Below are positions 7,675 through 17,037 of a stretch of 23,645 bases of DNA, piece by piece. The stretch lies in assembly GCA_002342225.1 (NCBI GenBank), contig DDPO01000119.1, positions 1 to 23,645 on the forward strand. The letters are read 5' to 3'. Source of the stretch: Bdellovibrionaceae bacterium UBA2466 (GTDB lineage Bacteria > Bdellovibrionota > FAC87 > UBA2466). The notes beneath the pieces were generated by a model that saw nothing but the letters and a program-made list of their open reading frames with translations, did no database searches and had not been told where the DNA came from. Each line of letters opens with the position of its first letter. The stretch's first letter is position 1. Position numbers and translations under genes: made by a program.

Positions 7675-9234
7675 GTGGAATCATTGTCTAAATTCGGAAA
7701 AGGGGTCCTGTTCATTGGATTGGCTCTGTGGGTTACCATTGTGGCTCTCATCGTGATTTACGAAATTCGTTTTCCGGGTACCGACGTGTTCTTGTTCAAA
7801 GAGGCAGCAGTGAATTTTGCATTGAAGAGTAAATTAGTGGCTTCGAACTTAGTATACATGCCTCTAGATAAAGAAATGCCCTTTGCTCATTATCCGCCCG
7901 TTTATCCAACTGTCTTTGGTTTGTGGATGAAAGTTTTTGGTATTGGACTGAAACAGTCACTACTTTTTGAGTGTATCGTAAGGGGGCTGCGGTCTTTATT
8001 GCTTGCCGCTTTAATATGGCCATTTTTAAAAAATGCGTTGAATGAGCGAAAAATCCGCATTTGGGGGTTTTTTACTGTTCTTTTCTTTTTGCTGCTCTCG
8101 ATTGTATCGACTGATGATGATAGGCCGGATGAGCTTGGATTGGTCATAGGACTGAGCAGTTGGTGGGTTTTAATGAGAGCCAAGCATTTATATCAATATA
8201 TTTTATCCGGACTTCTATTGGGCCTTACAGCGGCAACTTCTCCAGCCTGCTCTGTAGCCATTGGATTTGGAACTCTAAGTTATTTTTTCTTTCGTGTTAA
8301 ACAGCTTAGACCTTTTGTGTTCTTGTCTTTAGGTGCCGGACTCACTTTTGCGGCGAGCGTATTACCTATTTTATTGGCTCACGGAGAAGTTGTTAAAAGA
8401 TTTTCATCATCGGCCAATGCTTCATCTTTGCCTTATCCCCTACCATGGCAAAAGGGGGTGACTTGGGAGCGATTCTTATCGAGAGTAGAGTATTGTATGA
8501 ATCACTATTTTGCTCTGGGCTTCAAGCTGACTTTTTGTTTTCTTGCGGTTTTATCCATTGCAATTTTGATGAGAGAGAAGAGTCGATTCAAAATTCATCC
8601 TTTCCAGATTTCAGCTGTTGTTTTTGCACTCATAGCGCCTCTTGTTTGGTCGCTTCAGCCGTACTATCTGTGGTTTTCAGTTTTGCCGCTCAGTATTTTT
8701 TTTATTGCTAGTCTACTAAAACAAAATCAAACAAACCGCATTTTCGGTTTTTTAGGTTTGCTAGTTGCATTTTTTCCTCTTTTTTTCCATGAGTCGAAAA
8801 TGTTTGTAACTGTCGCTCATCAGCCTAGGGAAGAGAAATCTGAATTTGTTAGGGAAAAACTGTTGCAACATATCAGGCCCGGAGAACGAATTGCGATTTC
8901 TCCAGATCAATTTTTTACTTTGAGAAAGTATCGAGAAGTAGCCAACATCAATTTTGTCTGCCATTCACTATCTAAATTTGATTACGTCTATGTCACTCGA
9001 ATGTGGAGTGCAAAACAAGGCCATCCAACAGCTGTCGATATTCCATGTTGGGCTGTTAATCAGGTAAAATGTTTTGAACCCATTGAAAATTTATCGCTCA
9101 ATTACCCCTTGATCTTAGGGGGACTAAATACTGGTTATGTAACTCGAGGTAATGGCGGAACGCTTTATAAAAATACCAAGTGTACAGAGAAGGTACCCAA
9201 GCAAGTTGCTTCCGGTTTCCCAGTTCACTTCTAA
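7675..9234 (+). CDS. GT-C type membrane glycosyltransferase (PMT/ArnT-like)
   Basis: A 519-aa protein with about 9-11 hydrophobic helices through residue ~370 and a soluble C-terminal part. After the first helix comes an extracytoplasmic loop with Asp37 (FPGTDVFLF), where GT-C enzymes keep their catalytic Asp, and then 'PFAHYPPVYPTVFGLWMKVFG', the aromatic/Pro motif seen at the start of helix 2-3 in the GT39/PMT/ArnT superfamily. Such enzymes transfer sugars from polyprenyl phosphate donors on the periplasmic side. Donor and acceptor cannot be told here. The GTG start follows the TAA of the β-propeller gene without a gap and is preceded by AAGAAGGGAAC. It converges on the C25 peptidase gene. 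Confidence 0.65.
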   Translation: MESLSKFGKGVLFIGLALWVTIVALIVIYEIRFPGTDVFLFKEAAVNFALKSKLVASNLVYMPLDKEMPFAHYPPVYPTVFGLWMKVFGIGLKQSLLFECIVRGLRSLLLAALIWPFLKNALNERKIRIWGFFTVLFFLLLSIVSTDDDRPDELGLVIGLSSWWVLMRAKHLYQYILSGLLLGLTAATSPACSVAIGFGTLSYFFFRVKQLRPFVFLSLGAGLTFAASVLPILLAHGEVVKRFSSSANASSLPYPLPWQKGVTWERFLSRVEYCMNHYFALGFKLTFCFLAVLSIAILMREKSRFKIHPFQISAVVFALIAPLVWSLQPYYLWFSVLPLSIFFIASLLKQNQTNRIFGFLGLLVAFFPLFFHESKMFVTVAHQPREEKSEFVREKLLQHIRPGERIAISPDQFFTLRKYREVANINFVCHSLSKFDYVYVTRMWSAKQGHPTAVDIPCWAVNQVKCFEPIENLSLNYPLILGGLNTGYVTRGNGGTLYKNTKCTEKVPKQVASGFPVHF

Positions 9235-9248
9235 AATTAGTTTCAAAC

Positions 9249-9282
9249 AAAAAAAACCCACCCCTCAGCAAAGAGGAGTGGG
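9249..9282 (-). terminator. Strong intrinsic terminator for the C25 peptidase gene
   Basis: On the minus strand CCCACTCCTC, loop TTTGCT, GAGGGGTGGG (one mismatch in a 10-bp stem) is followed by eight Ts (positions 9256-9249). It lies 27 nt past the stop of the minus-strand peptidase gene. On the plus strand the same hairpin may also slow read-through from the glycosyltransferase gene, but it lacks a T-tract there. Confidence 0.85.
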
Positions 9283-9308
9283 CTAATTTGAGTTTCTGTT
9301 AATGTTAC

Positions 9309-11306
9309 TTAATTGACCGAAACTTGAACTGTTTCAGCGTTGTATCCACTTACAGTGACCAGCGAGTCTGGGCTCGAAGCTGTGACTGCTGGAAGAGACA
9401 AAGTAACTTTCCCATCAGCTCCAGTTTTGCCTACCGCTATTGTTCCTCGGTTAGCCGAAGTAACAGAGACTGTCAGTCCAGCGACACCTTGTCCTGCTTC
9501 AGTGGTAGCAGCGAGATTCAGAGTGATTGTGTTTCCGGAACGGAGAATGCTTTTCTTCACACGGTAATCTAGCGGTGTGTCGGTTCTCATTTGTAAAGAG
9601 GGGTCGCCAAGAAGGTTGTACCAGCGAAGATTGTCTAAGGTTTCTTCATTCTCCCCCATTTTCTCAAATAGGTAGAGTTGACCTGCTAATACACTTCCAC
9701 CGAGTGAGGAAATTTTCTTCTCATAGTGAGACTTAGCAACTCCGACAGACATGACTGCTGGAGGATGCCAACTGATATTGACGCTACCTCCGTAGAACGC
9801 AACTGCTCCTGCAGCTTTACCATCTGCAGTTGTTTGGGTGACCCATGCTTTTCCAAAACATTTGGGTAGTTTTACCCAACTTGCATTTTGGCAAGCAACA
9901 TCAATTAGAAATGGAAGTTTATCCGTATTTTCTAATTTAGCGACTTGAGCATTGCCGAATGTGTCGTTGGTTGAAGCCCATGAAGTTCCCGAGCCATGGC
10001 CAAAGTAGGAAATCCAGCTTCTGCCTTGATGGGTTGCTTCGGTGATGTTCGCAGCAGTTGCAGCATCTTCACTTGCGAAGAAGCTGTCTACGCTCTTGTA
10101 TGTGTTCGCTTTTAGAATTTCCTGAATTTGCTCCGCATATTCCTTGTCTGAAGGACCTGAACCATCCGGACTAGCGATAGTCATAGCATCATGATACCAG
10201 CTAGCATTCTTTTCAGGGCTCTTCTCGTAGGCAATCCAACGATTCATTTGGGTTTCGAGTTCAGTTTTGTTATCGGCAACTAAACGCCCATACATCAGGT
10301 CTGGAATGTTATCTTCTCCAGCGAGTTGCGAATATTTCAAATCCGACGCAGCCGAACCACTCGCTGTAGATTCCATGTAAGTTGGCATTGTTGTTTTATT
10401 ACCGATCGTAATTAAATAACTTGGTTTTACTTCGTGAGAATCATAATATTTTTGAAGGAACTTTTTGATAGCCTCTTTTGTTCCTCCAGCCTCTGTAGTA
10501 GTGAAAACTTCAACGTTGTATCCACGCTGTTGTTTCCAGCTTACCAAAGTTGAAATCTGGTCTTTAAATTCATCGGCAACCAAGATGATCATTGTTTCTG
10601 GTGCGGATTCCAAAGTTACCGTATTTCCAAGTCCGAGACCATTAACTGTTCCAAGTTTGGCAATTCTATATAGAGGTTTTGAAAGCTTTGAAGCTTTAAA
10701 GACGCTAGCGGTCTTTCTGAAATTAATTTTAACTTTCAGTTCGCTAGTGACTTTGAGTGAATTGCTAGCAAAGTCCATTTGAACGGGGTTCAATGCCAAT
10801 CTTACAAGCCGTAAATTCTGCATTTTTCCCACTTCTTCTAGAGCGACTATCGCTGCAGGGTAGACACTTTGGGATTGATACAGACTAGAGTTGAATGCGA
10901 AAGTATGAGCTCTTCCCGATTCACAACGAAATTTTCTTTGAGCAGGTTGTACTTTCACATTGGCAACTTCTTTTTGCTCTTGAGAAATAATTTGTACTTC
11001 CGGTTGGTAACCTTCAGGTACAGATATCATTTGTCCAGTTGTTAATAGTTCTGGAGCTCCAATAACGGATGTTGGAACAAGTCCTTTGATTGCAACTGCA
11101 TCAAACCCATCGTTGGTTTTTTCTATGTCGATAAATGGAACCGAGAGAGTGATTTCAATGGGGCTTACTTCATTCCCACGAGACAAAAGGCGTGACTCGA
11201 TACTTGCTCGATCTCCCTTTGAGTTAAATTCAATGCGCTGCCCGAAAGCATTAAGCGCAATCAACAACGGTACCGCGAAGAAACACACCTTGGTGGACCA
11301 AGACAT
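9309..11306 (-). CDS. Secreted C25 (gingipain-like) cysteine peptidase, copy A
   Basis: A 665-aa protein of the C25 peptidase family. Order: signal peptide (MSWSTKVCFFAVPLLIALNAFG), a propeptide-like β-rich region (~25-215), the α/β caspase-like catalytic region (~235-560), and a C-terminal Ig-like/carboxypeptidase-regulatory-like domain (~575-665, 'GVAGLTVSVTSANRGTIAVG'). The catalytic pair is visible: His437 in YFGHGSG and Cys472 in IDVACQNA, 35 residues apart, as expected for gingipains. No T9SS-type C-terminal sorting domain is evident; the end is VQVSVN. GGAGGT precedes the ATG. A close paralogue lies 154 nt upstream on the same strand. Substrate specificity cannot be read. Confidence 0.85.
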   Translation of the reverse strand: MSWSTKVCFFAVPLLIALNAFGQRIEFNSKGDRASIESRLLSRGNEVSPIEITLSVPFIDIEKTNDGFDAVAIKGLVPTSVIGAPELLTTGQMISVPEGYQPEVQIISQEQKEVANVKVQPAQRKFRCESGRAHTFAFNSSLYQSQSVYPAAIVALEEVGKMQNLRLVRLALNPVQMDFASNSLKVTSELKVKINFRKTASVFKASKLSKPLYRIAKLGTVNGLGLGNTVTLESAPETMIILVADEFKDQISTLVSWKQQRGYNVEVFTTTEAGGTKEAIKKFLQKYYDSHEVKPSYLITIGNKTTMPTYMESTASGSAASDLKYSQLAGEDNIPDLMYGRLVADNKTELETQMNRWIAYEKSPEKNASWYHDAMTIASPDGSGPSDKEYAEQIQEILKANTYKSVDSFFASEDAATAANITEATHQGRSWISYFGHGSGTSWASTNDTFGNAQVAKLENTDKLPFLIDVACQNASWVKLPKCFGKAWVTQTTADGKAAGAVAFYGGSVNISWHPPAVMSVGVAKSHYEKKISSLGGSVLAGQLYLFEKMGENEETLDNLRWYNLLGDPSLQMRTDTPLDYRVKKSILRSGNTITLNLAATTEAGQGVAGLTVSVTSANRGTIAVGKTGADGKVTLSLPAVTASSPDSLVTVSGYNAETVQVSVN

Positions 11307-11460
11307 AGAAACCTCCGAATGGTTAACTACCGATTTTTGGGAAACTGCTTTTTGTAAATTGTGGAAACTACGAACTATTTACTAACGAAAAAATAACACA
11401 ATTGATCACCGAAGGGTAGGATTTACTCACCTACACTTAACAAATGTTCTCCTCAAAAAT

Positions 11461-13455
11461 TTAGGGTTTCGCCGAGATGATTTTAGTTTCGATATTGTAG
11501 CCAGTTAGAGTGATTTTCAGGTCCTCAACTTCACCATCTTTCAAAGGAATTAATGCTTGACCCTTCGAGTTAGTTTTAGCCAACGCCAAAACTTTGCCCA
11601 AAGATGTCGACGATAAAGTTACCCGAACTCCTGGCACAGGTTCGCTGTTGTCACCAGTTACAGTCAAAGCCAACGAGCGACCAGCAGACCGTCGTTTAAT
11701 CGATTGTTTGACTTCCAAAACCATAGGTTCAGAAGTTCTCAGTTCCAACGACGGGTCTCCCAGCAGCTGATACCAACGCAAATTGTCAATAAACTCCTCC
11801 CCAATTCCTTTCTTCTCAGAGAGATACACTTGCCCTGCTAGTACGCTTCCACCTAATGAATAAATGGGTTTTTCGAAATGAGCTTTTGAAATACCTATAG
11901 CCATAATCGCAGGAGGATCCCAACTGATGTTAACGCTTCCACCATAATAAGCGACTGCTCCAGAGTTTCTGTTTCCTTGTTTTTGAGTTACCCAAGCTTT
12001 GGCAAAGGGGGTTTTATGGCTGATGTAATCAGCATTTGCACAGGAAATATCCAAAATGAAGGGAAGTCTTTCGTTAGTTAAGTGGCTCACCGAAGTGACA
12101 TCAAAGGGGTCGTTAGTGCTTGCCCAACCTAAACCTGAGCCGTGTCCCATATAGGTGATCCAAGAGCGCCCCTCTGCAACGGCTGCGTTAATATTCGCTG
12201 AAGTTGCAGTTTGCTCACCTTGAAATAGCTCATCGATTTCTTGATAGTTGTATTTTTTTAAGTTTTTCGCAATCGCCGATACATACTCTCGGTCTGAAAG
12301 ATCTGTACCTTGTTCATCACTAGCAATGACTGTCCCTTTCGAATACCAAGCATGTTTTTCTGGGGTTTTCTCGTAATCGATCCATCGGGAGATTTGATTT
12401 TGTACATCCGCTTCGTCGTTTGCTAACAAGCGGCCGTAGAGGACATCTGGTATGGCATCATTTCCACTGAGTAAACTGTAAGGGTAGTCACTAGCTGCAA
12501 TTTGTTCAGTTCCAGCAGAAGTTGTTTTTTCCATAAAGGGAGGGAGTGTTTCGGCATTGCCTACAAGGAGTAAATAGGTTGGTTTGATATCTTGAGAGTC
12601 ATAATAGTTTTGAATAAACTTACGGAGAGATTCGTTACTTCCTCCGGCCTTTTCAAAACTAATCCACTCCACCTCGATACCTCTCTGTGTTTTCCAATCT
12701 ATGAAAGGTTTCAGGGCAGACTTAAAGCTTTGTGGTGAAACCAAGAGCATTTTGTCAGGACGATTTTGATTTTTTACTGAGCTTCCTAAAGCCTTTCCGT
12801 TGGAGACTATGTTTTGGGCCAACCCAAATAGTGATCTCGATAGAGTCGCTGGCGAACCAGGTCGTTCTTGGATGAAATCTACACGGAATTTGAGTCGATA
12901 GACGACAGTAATAGATTTTGATGCAGCATGAAATTGGATAGGATGAATAGCAACTCTCGCAAATTTTAAGGATTGCAGTGCACCCACCGATTGAAGTTCG
13001 ATGATATTTAATGGAAAGGGTTGCGTTGATTCATAGACAGCCCCATCAAAAGCAAAGCTTTTTTGATCGCATTGGCAGCGGGCTTTGGACTGGTATGGAG
13101 CCACCCAAACATCGGAAATAGTTTTAGTCTGTTGTTCAATAACGGTGAGTTGGGGACGGTATCCATCTGGGACCGCAATTAAGTTCCCAGTGGCCGGAAG
13201 GGAAGGGCGTCCTAGTTGTCCTAAGGATGCCAATCCTTCTACTAAAATTTCGCTAAAACCATCTGAAGTTGGTTGGATATTTATTGCAGGTAGAACAAAG
13301 TCGCCAAGAACAGGTGCTACAGATTGTTGACTCAAAATTGGATTGACGGACAAGTTGGCCGACTTTTGTGCCGTGGCAAGAAACTCTATACGGTCTCCGA
13401 GACAAACGGATACCGAGAAAATCACCATCCAAACAGAAGCTTTGATCCAAGACAT
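11461..13455 (-). CDS. Secreted C25 (gingipain-like) cysteine peptidase, copy B
   Basis: A 664-aa paralogue of the downstream gene with the same plan: signal peptide (MSWIKASVWMVIFSVSVCLG), propeptide-like region, catalytic region and Ig-like C-terminal domain. The catalytic residues are His438 (YMGHGSG) and Cys472 (LDISCANA). The catalytic cores of the two copies share long identical stretches such as YYGGSVNISW/FYGGSVNISW and GGSVLAGQ.YL, whereas the propeptides and C-termini have diverged. The open frame extends to 13497, but the ATG at 13455 is chosen because it starts the signal peptide, matches the MSW start of copy A and follows a GGGGGG ribosome binding site. Tandem duplication followed by divergence is the likely origin. 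Copy B has an extra cysteine pair (RCQCD) in the propeptide region. Confidence 0.85.
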   Translation of the reverse strand: MSWIKASVWMVIFSVSVCLGDRIEFLATAQKSANLSVNPILSQQSVAPVLGDFVLPAINIQPTSDGFSEILVEGLASLGQLGRPSLPATGNLIAVPDGYRPQLTVIEQQTKTISDVWVAPYQSKARCQCDQKSFAFDGAVYESTQPFPLNIIELQSVGALQSLKFARVAIHPIQFHAASKSITVVYRLKFRVDFIQERPGSPATLSRSLFGLAQNIVSNGKALGSSVKNQNRPDKMLLVSPQSFKSALKPFIDWKTQRGIEVEWISFEKAGGSNESLRKFIQNYYDSQDIKPTYLLLVGNAETLPPFMEKTTSAGTEQIAASDYPYSLLSGNDAIPDVLYGRLLANDEADVQNQISRWIDYEKTPEKHAWYSKGTVIASDEQGTDLSDREYVSAIAKNLKKYNYQEIDELFQGEQTATSANINAAVAEGRSWITYMGHGSGLGWASTNDPFDVTSVSHLTNERLPFILDISCANADYISHKTPFAKAWVTQKQGNRNSGAVAYYGGSVNISWDPPAIMAIGISKAHFEKPIYSLGGSVLAGQVYLSEKKGIGEEFIDNLRWYQLLGDPSLELRTSEPMVLEVKQSIKRRSAGRSLALTVTGDNSEPVPGVRVTLSSTSLGKVLALAKTNSKGQALIPLKDGEVEDLKITLTGYNIETKIISAKP

Positions 13456-13660
13456 GAAACCCCCCAGGTCACATGTTCCGGAACGTACTACCCACAAAGG
13501 AACGTAAAATTAGTTGCTAGATCCGTCCTACCAATTTCGAAGGGGGTTGAAAAATAAAAACTTACCGTAAAATAAGATTGTGTAGAACAGGTATGAAATT
13601 GGTTACTTAATGCGTCGCAGCCAAAGCGGAAAACGGCTGTGATTAAGTCTTTCGCTAGTT

Positions 13661-13855
13661 CTAATCTCTTTCGTCTAGCCACTTCATCTGAATGGCTTCA
13701 AGGATTTTTTCGTTAGAACGCTTGGGGTCGTCATTGAACCCAGGAAGTGAAGTCACTTTCTGGTGGAGGTCGGTGAAGCGCAGAGTGAGCGGATCGACAT
13801 TTGGATAGGTTTCAAAAAGTAAAATGGCTATTTCTTGCACGTCGGTCCATTTCAT
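13661..13855 (-). CDS. iscX: IscX, small acidic partner of IscS
   Basis: A 64-aa protein matching IscX (YfhJ) along its whole length: MKWTDVQEIAILLFETYPNVD, RFTDLHQ, DDDPKRSNEKILEAI, and the acidic end WLDERD. E. coli IscX is 66 aa. It binds IscS and iron and modulates cluster assembly on IscU. GGAG precedes the ATG by a few bases, and the gene starts 9 nt after the hscA stop, as the last gene of the isc operon. Its presence next to hscA is the usual order, though normally with fdx between them. Confidence 0.95.
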   Translation of the reverse strand: MKWTDVQEIAILLFETYPNVDPLTLRFTDLHQKVTSLPGFNDDPKRSNEKILEAIQMKWLDERD

Positions 13856-13864
13856 GGTGTCTCC

Positions 13865-15679
13865 TTAAATTTTTTTCCCCTGAAGGGCTTCCTGAACTGC
13901 TTGATTTAAAATCAACTCGGCCATGTGTTTTGTGGTTTCCCCAAGGGCTTCGATTTTTTCCTTGATAAGTTTCCTGTCTCTTCCAGTAACTGAGGTTTGC
14001 AAACTTTCCACTGCTTTTTCAATTTGGAGGAACTCTTCTTGGCTAACAAGTTCTTTCCCTTTGAGTAAGGATTTCTGAGTGGCTCGTATGAGACTGTCTG
14101 CTTCGACCCGAGCTTCAATTAAAAAACGCTCCTCGAAGTCACTCTCAGCATTTTCGAAGGAGTCAAAGAGCATTTTTTCTACTTCTGAATCTGTCAGACC
14201 ATAACTGGGATTCACGCAGATGCTTGCGGTCGTCGATGTCCTAATTTCAGTCGCTTTGACATTCAAAATCCCATTCGCATCAATAATAAACTCAACTTCA
14301 ATTTTAGGAATGCCCGCTGGTAGAGGAGGGAGGCCTCTTAATTGAAACCTCGATAAACTTCGATTGTCTTTAACGAGTTCTCGCTCTCCCTGAAGAATAT
14401 GAATGTCCACCGATGTTTGGCCATCGACATAAGTTGTAAAGGTCTCAGAAGCCGAGATAGGAATAGTCGAGTTTCGGTGGATAATTTTACCGACCACTCC
14501 ACCCATCGTCTCGATTCCCAAAGACAGTGGAATAACGTCGAGTAAGAGCATTCCCGAAATCTGACCACTCAAGATATTAGCTTGAACAGCAGCACCAATG
14601 GCCACCACTTCATCTGGGTTCAGCGTGCAAATGGGCTCGCGACGAAAAATTTCTTGAACCAGTTTGCGAACAAGGGGAACACGCGTACTGCCTCCCACGA
14701 GAATGGCATCTGTGATTTGATGAGGTTTTAAACCTGCATCTTTGAGGCACTGTAAGCAGGGCTCTTTTGCCTTTTCAACGATAGGTCTAATCCAAGTCTC
14801 AATTTCTGTTCTTGTAATTAGAATTTCAACTTGGCCTTTTGGTAGGGACGGGTTCATCCATCGCCACTGAACCGATTCAATATCTGATAATTTGCGTTTG
14901 AGACTTTCGGCTTCGAGGACAATTCCTGCCATTACTTGCGTGTCTGTTTTAGGATCCCACCCACTTTGTTCGACTATTTTATTGGCTAGCTCTTGAGCTA
15001 TAGCGTGATCAAAGTCGTCACCTCCAAGAGCCGTGTTCCCGTTGGTCGCTAAAACTTCAAAGACCCCATCAGCTACTCTTAAAATAGAGATGTCAAAAGT
15101 CCCGCCGCCAAGATCGAAAACTGCAATGTTCCCAAAAGCTTTTTTGTCAAGACCGTAGGCTAAGCAAGCTGCAGTCGGTTCGTTTACGATTCGGACGACC
15201 TCAAGTCCGGCAAGTTCACCAGCGAATTTGGTGGCTTGTCGTTGAGCATCGTTGAAGTATGCGGGAACTGTAATCACAGCTTTATCGACCGTTTGCCCGC
15301 TCTCACTTTCGGCCATGGATTTTAGTTTTCTTAAGACCATGGCTCCGATTTCCATCGGAGTGTAGGATCTTTGTCCAACTTTGAATCGAACCATCTGCTC
15401 GGAACTTTCAGAGAAATCGAAGGGCAATAGCTTTATCCAATCTTTGACATCCGATAGACCGCGCCCCATGAATCTCTTAGCACTGTAGATAGTTCTTTTT
15501 AAGTTGTCCTTTTGAGACTGTTTTGCCAAAGCACCCACACGGGTCTCGCCGGACTCAGTAAATTCAACCACTGAGGGAACCAGCGAGCTTCCATCCTCGC
15601 CTTTGAAGAGTTTGGGACGACCTTTGTCTAGTGTGCCTACAAGGCTATTCGTCGTTCCTAAATCGATTCCGATGATCAT
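13865..15679 (-). CDS. hscA: HscA, Hsp70-type chaperone of Fe-S cluster transfer
   Basis: A 604-aa Hsp70. HscA uses ATP to release the cluster from IscU (through its LPPVK motif) to acceptor proteins, with HscB as co-chaperone. Seen: [11 protein letters not shown] at the N-terminus, [13 protein letters not shown] (phosphate-2), [11 protein letters not shown] (adenosine site), substrate-binding domain from about residue 380, and a shortened C-terminal lid, as in HscA (616 aa in E. coli) rather than DnaK (~638 aa with an acidic tail). The start ATG overlaps the hscB stop by 4 nt (ATGA). Position between hscB and iscX confirms it is HscA and not DnaK. Confidence 0.93.
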   Translation of the reverse strand: MIIGIDLGTTNSLVGTLDKGRPKLFKGEDGSSLVPSVVEFTESGETRVGALAKQSQKDNLKRTIYSAKRFMGRGLSDVKDWIKLLPFDFSESSEQMVRFKVGQRSYTPMEIGAMVLRKLKSMAESESGQTVDKAVITVPAYFNDAQRQATKFAGELAGLEVVRIVNEPTAACLAYGLDKKAFGNIAVFDLGGGTFDISILRVADGVFEVLATNGNTALGGDDFDHAIAQELANKIVEQSGWDPKTDTQVMAGIVLEAESLKRKLSDIESVQWRWMNPSLPKGQVEILITRTEIETWIRPIVEKAKEPCLQCLKDAGLKPHQITDAILVGGSTRVPLVRKLVQEIFRREPICTLNPDEVVAIGAAVQANILSGQISGMLLLDVIPLSLGIETMGGVVGKIIHRNSTIPISASETFTTYVDGQTSVDIHILQGERELVKDNRSLSRFQLRGLPPLPAGIPKIEVEFIIDANGILNVKATEIRTSTTASICVNPSYGLTDSEVEKMLFDSFENAESDFEERFLIEARVEADSLIRATQKSLLKGKELVSQEEFLQIEKAVESLQTSVTGRDRKLIKEKIEALGETTKHMAELILNQAVQEALQGKKI

Positions 15680-16314
15680 GATGTCACTTTTCTTTCTATA
15701 TCGCTCAGCATGGATCGGATGTATTTTTCGCGATTCTCATGCTTTCTTAAAGATTCTGCAGCTTGAATTTTGTTTGGGCCTTGATCGAACATTTGAGCTA
15801 GTTCATTCCAACGAGCTTGGCTCTCTTCCATTTGGTTCTCAATCTCTGATCGAAACTTCAGGAGCGGTTCCGTATGACCTTCGCTTAAAAGGTCTTGAAC
15901 TTCGAAATAGGCTTCAGCGAGGTCGGTAGGAATTGCAGCTTTTGCAGCTTGCGGTGATGCCCCCAGATATTTTTCAACAAGATATTGGGTACGTTCTTCC
16001 CGGTTTTTTAATGTTTGATAAGCTCGATTTAAAGCGGTGGTCCACCTTAGGGCATATTGCGGAGCTGGATGGTTTTCATTCACAAAGCGATCCGGATGCA
16101 GCTTCTTGGAGAGTTCGTAAAATTGGTGGCGCAGCTTGTTTTCGTCGATGATTAATGTTTCCGGTAGATTGAGTACTTCGTAATGAGAAATGGATGTGCC
16201 TACACGGTAGTCTTGTATGGAATGACAGCGATCACAAAAAATGAGGGAAGTTGTTTCTTGAGAGCACTTCCAGCACTTTATTTTTTTAGACTGAGAATGA
16301 AGTGCCACAACCAC
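15676..16314 (-). CDS. hscB: HscB, J-domain co-chaperone with an N-terminal four-cysteine module
   Basis: A 212-aa protein. The J domain spans about residues 42-115 with the HPD motif at 73-75 (KKLHPDRF), and a C-terminal helical IscU-binding domain follows. HscB recruits IscU to HscA and stimulates its ATPase. Odd: before the J domain are Cys14-x2-Cys17 and Cys27-x2-Cys30 (CWKC...FCDRC), a zinc-ribbon-like module that E. coli HscB (171 aa) lacks but eukaryotic HSC20/HSCB proteins carry. The GTG start at 16314 overlaps iscA by 29 nt; another GTG at 16308 is equally possible. No clear ribosome binding site is seen, so translation is probably coupled to iscA. The stop overlaps hscA by 4 nt. Confidence 0.9.
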   Translation of the reverse strand: MVVALHSQSKKIKCWKCSQETTSLIFCDRCHSIQDYRVGTSISHYEVLNLPETLIIDENKLRHQFYELSKKLHPDRFVNENHPAPQYALRWTTALNRAYQTLKNREERTQYLVEKYLGASPQAAKAAIPTDLAEAYFEVQDLLSEGHTEPLLKFRSEIENQMEESQARWNELAQMFDQGPNKIQAAESLRKHENREKYIRSMLSDIERKVTS

Positions 16315-16609
16315 AGCTTTTGGAAGCGTTAGGATTTTTAAAGTTAAATCCTGTTCCGTTCAAGCCCCCTTGATAATCGAGAGTTAACCCTTTGACATAG
16401 AGATAGCTTTTAGGGTCGATGAAAACTTTAACTCCGTCTTGTTCGAACACTTTGTCATTGGCTTGAGGTTCTTTTTGGAACTCAAGTTTGTAGGACATTC
16501 CACTGCAGCCTCCTCCGACAACAGCTACTCGTAATCCCCCCTCGGGCATCTTCTCATCTTCGCGGAAGCGTTTAATGTGTTTAACAGCGGATTCAGTTAG
16601 AGTAATCAT
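16286..16609 (-). CDS. iscA: IscA, A-type Fe-S carrier
   Basis: A 107-aa A-type carrier that accepts clusters or iron and delivers them to apo-proteins. The three ligand cysteines are at positions 35, 99 and 101 (GGGCSGM and SCGCG), identical in number to E. coli IscA. The open frame extends upstream to 16693, inside iscU, but the ATG at 16609 gives the normal family length and is preceded by CGAGGAAAG. It lies 22 nt after the iscU stop and overlaps hscB at its 3' end. Confidence 0.95.
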   Translation of the reverse strand: MITLTESAVKHIKRFREDEKMPEGGLRVAVVGGGCSGMSYKLEFQKEPQANDKVFEQDGVKVFIDPKSYLYVKGLTLDYQGGLNGTGFNFKNPNASKSCGCGTSFSV

Positions 16610-16631
16610 CACTTTCCTCGTTTTAAAAAAA

Positions 16632-17027
16632 CTATTCTTGAGCCGAACCCTGTTGTTTCTTTTTGTAATCTTCAATAGCTGCTTTAATGGCATCTTCTGC
16701 CAAAACAGAGCAGTGAATTTTTACAGGTGGTAAAGAGAGTTCATTCACAATATCCGTATTCTTAATTTGAAGAGCTTCATCGACCGTTTTACCTTTGACC
16801 CATTCGGTTGCTAAGCTGGAGCTTGCAATTGCGCTTCCACAGCCGAAAGTTTTGAACTTTGCATCTTCAACAATGTTCTGAGCATTGATTTTCAGCTGGA
16901 GCTTCATGACGTCGCCACACTCCGGAGCTCCGACTATCCCAGTTCCGACGGATTGGTCACCTTTTTCAAATGAACCGACGTTTCTTGGGTTGTTGAAATG
17001 GTCTATAACTTTAGGTCCGTATGCCAT
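16632..17027 (-). CDS. iscU: IscU, Fe-S cluster scaffold
   Basis: A 131-aa scaffold on which the [2Fe-2S] cluster is built with sulfur from IscS. All ligands are present: Cys37, Asp39, Cys63, His105 and Cys106. The HscA recognition motif LPPVK is at 99-103. E. coli IscU is 128 aa with the same cysteine positions. GGAGAA precedes the ATG, and only 10 nt separate it from the iscS stop. Confidence 0.96.
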   Translation of the reverse strand: MAYGPKVIDHFNNPRNVGSFEKGDQSVGTGIVGAPECGDVMKLQLKINAQNIVEDAKFKTFGCGSAIASSSLATEWVKGKTVDEALQIKNTDIVNELSLPPVKIHCSVLAEDAIKAAIEDYKKKQQGSAQE

Positions 17028-17037
17028 AATGTTCTCC

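Noticed and set aside
13456..13497. Upstream extension of C25 copy B to 13497
   Set aside because: The added residues precede the signal peptide; the paralogue begins with the same MSW and has no such extension.
13600..13660. Intrinsic terminator after iscX (CAGCC...GGCTG)
   Set aside because: Only a 5-bp stem with a 12-nt loop and no T-tract; too weak to call.
16610..16693. Upstream extension of iscA to 16693
   Set aside because: It would overlap iscU and add 28 residues absent from the family; the ATG at 16609 has a good ribosome binding site and gives the usual numbering.
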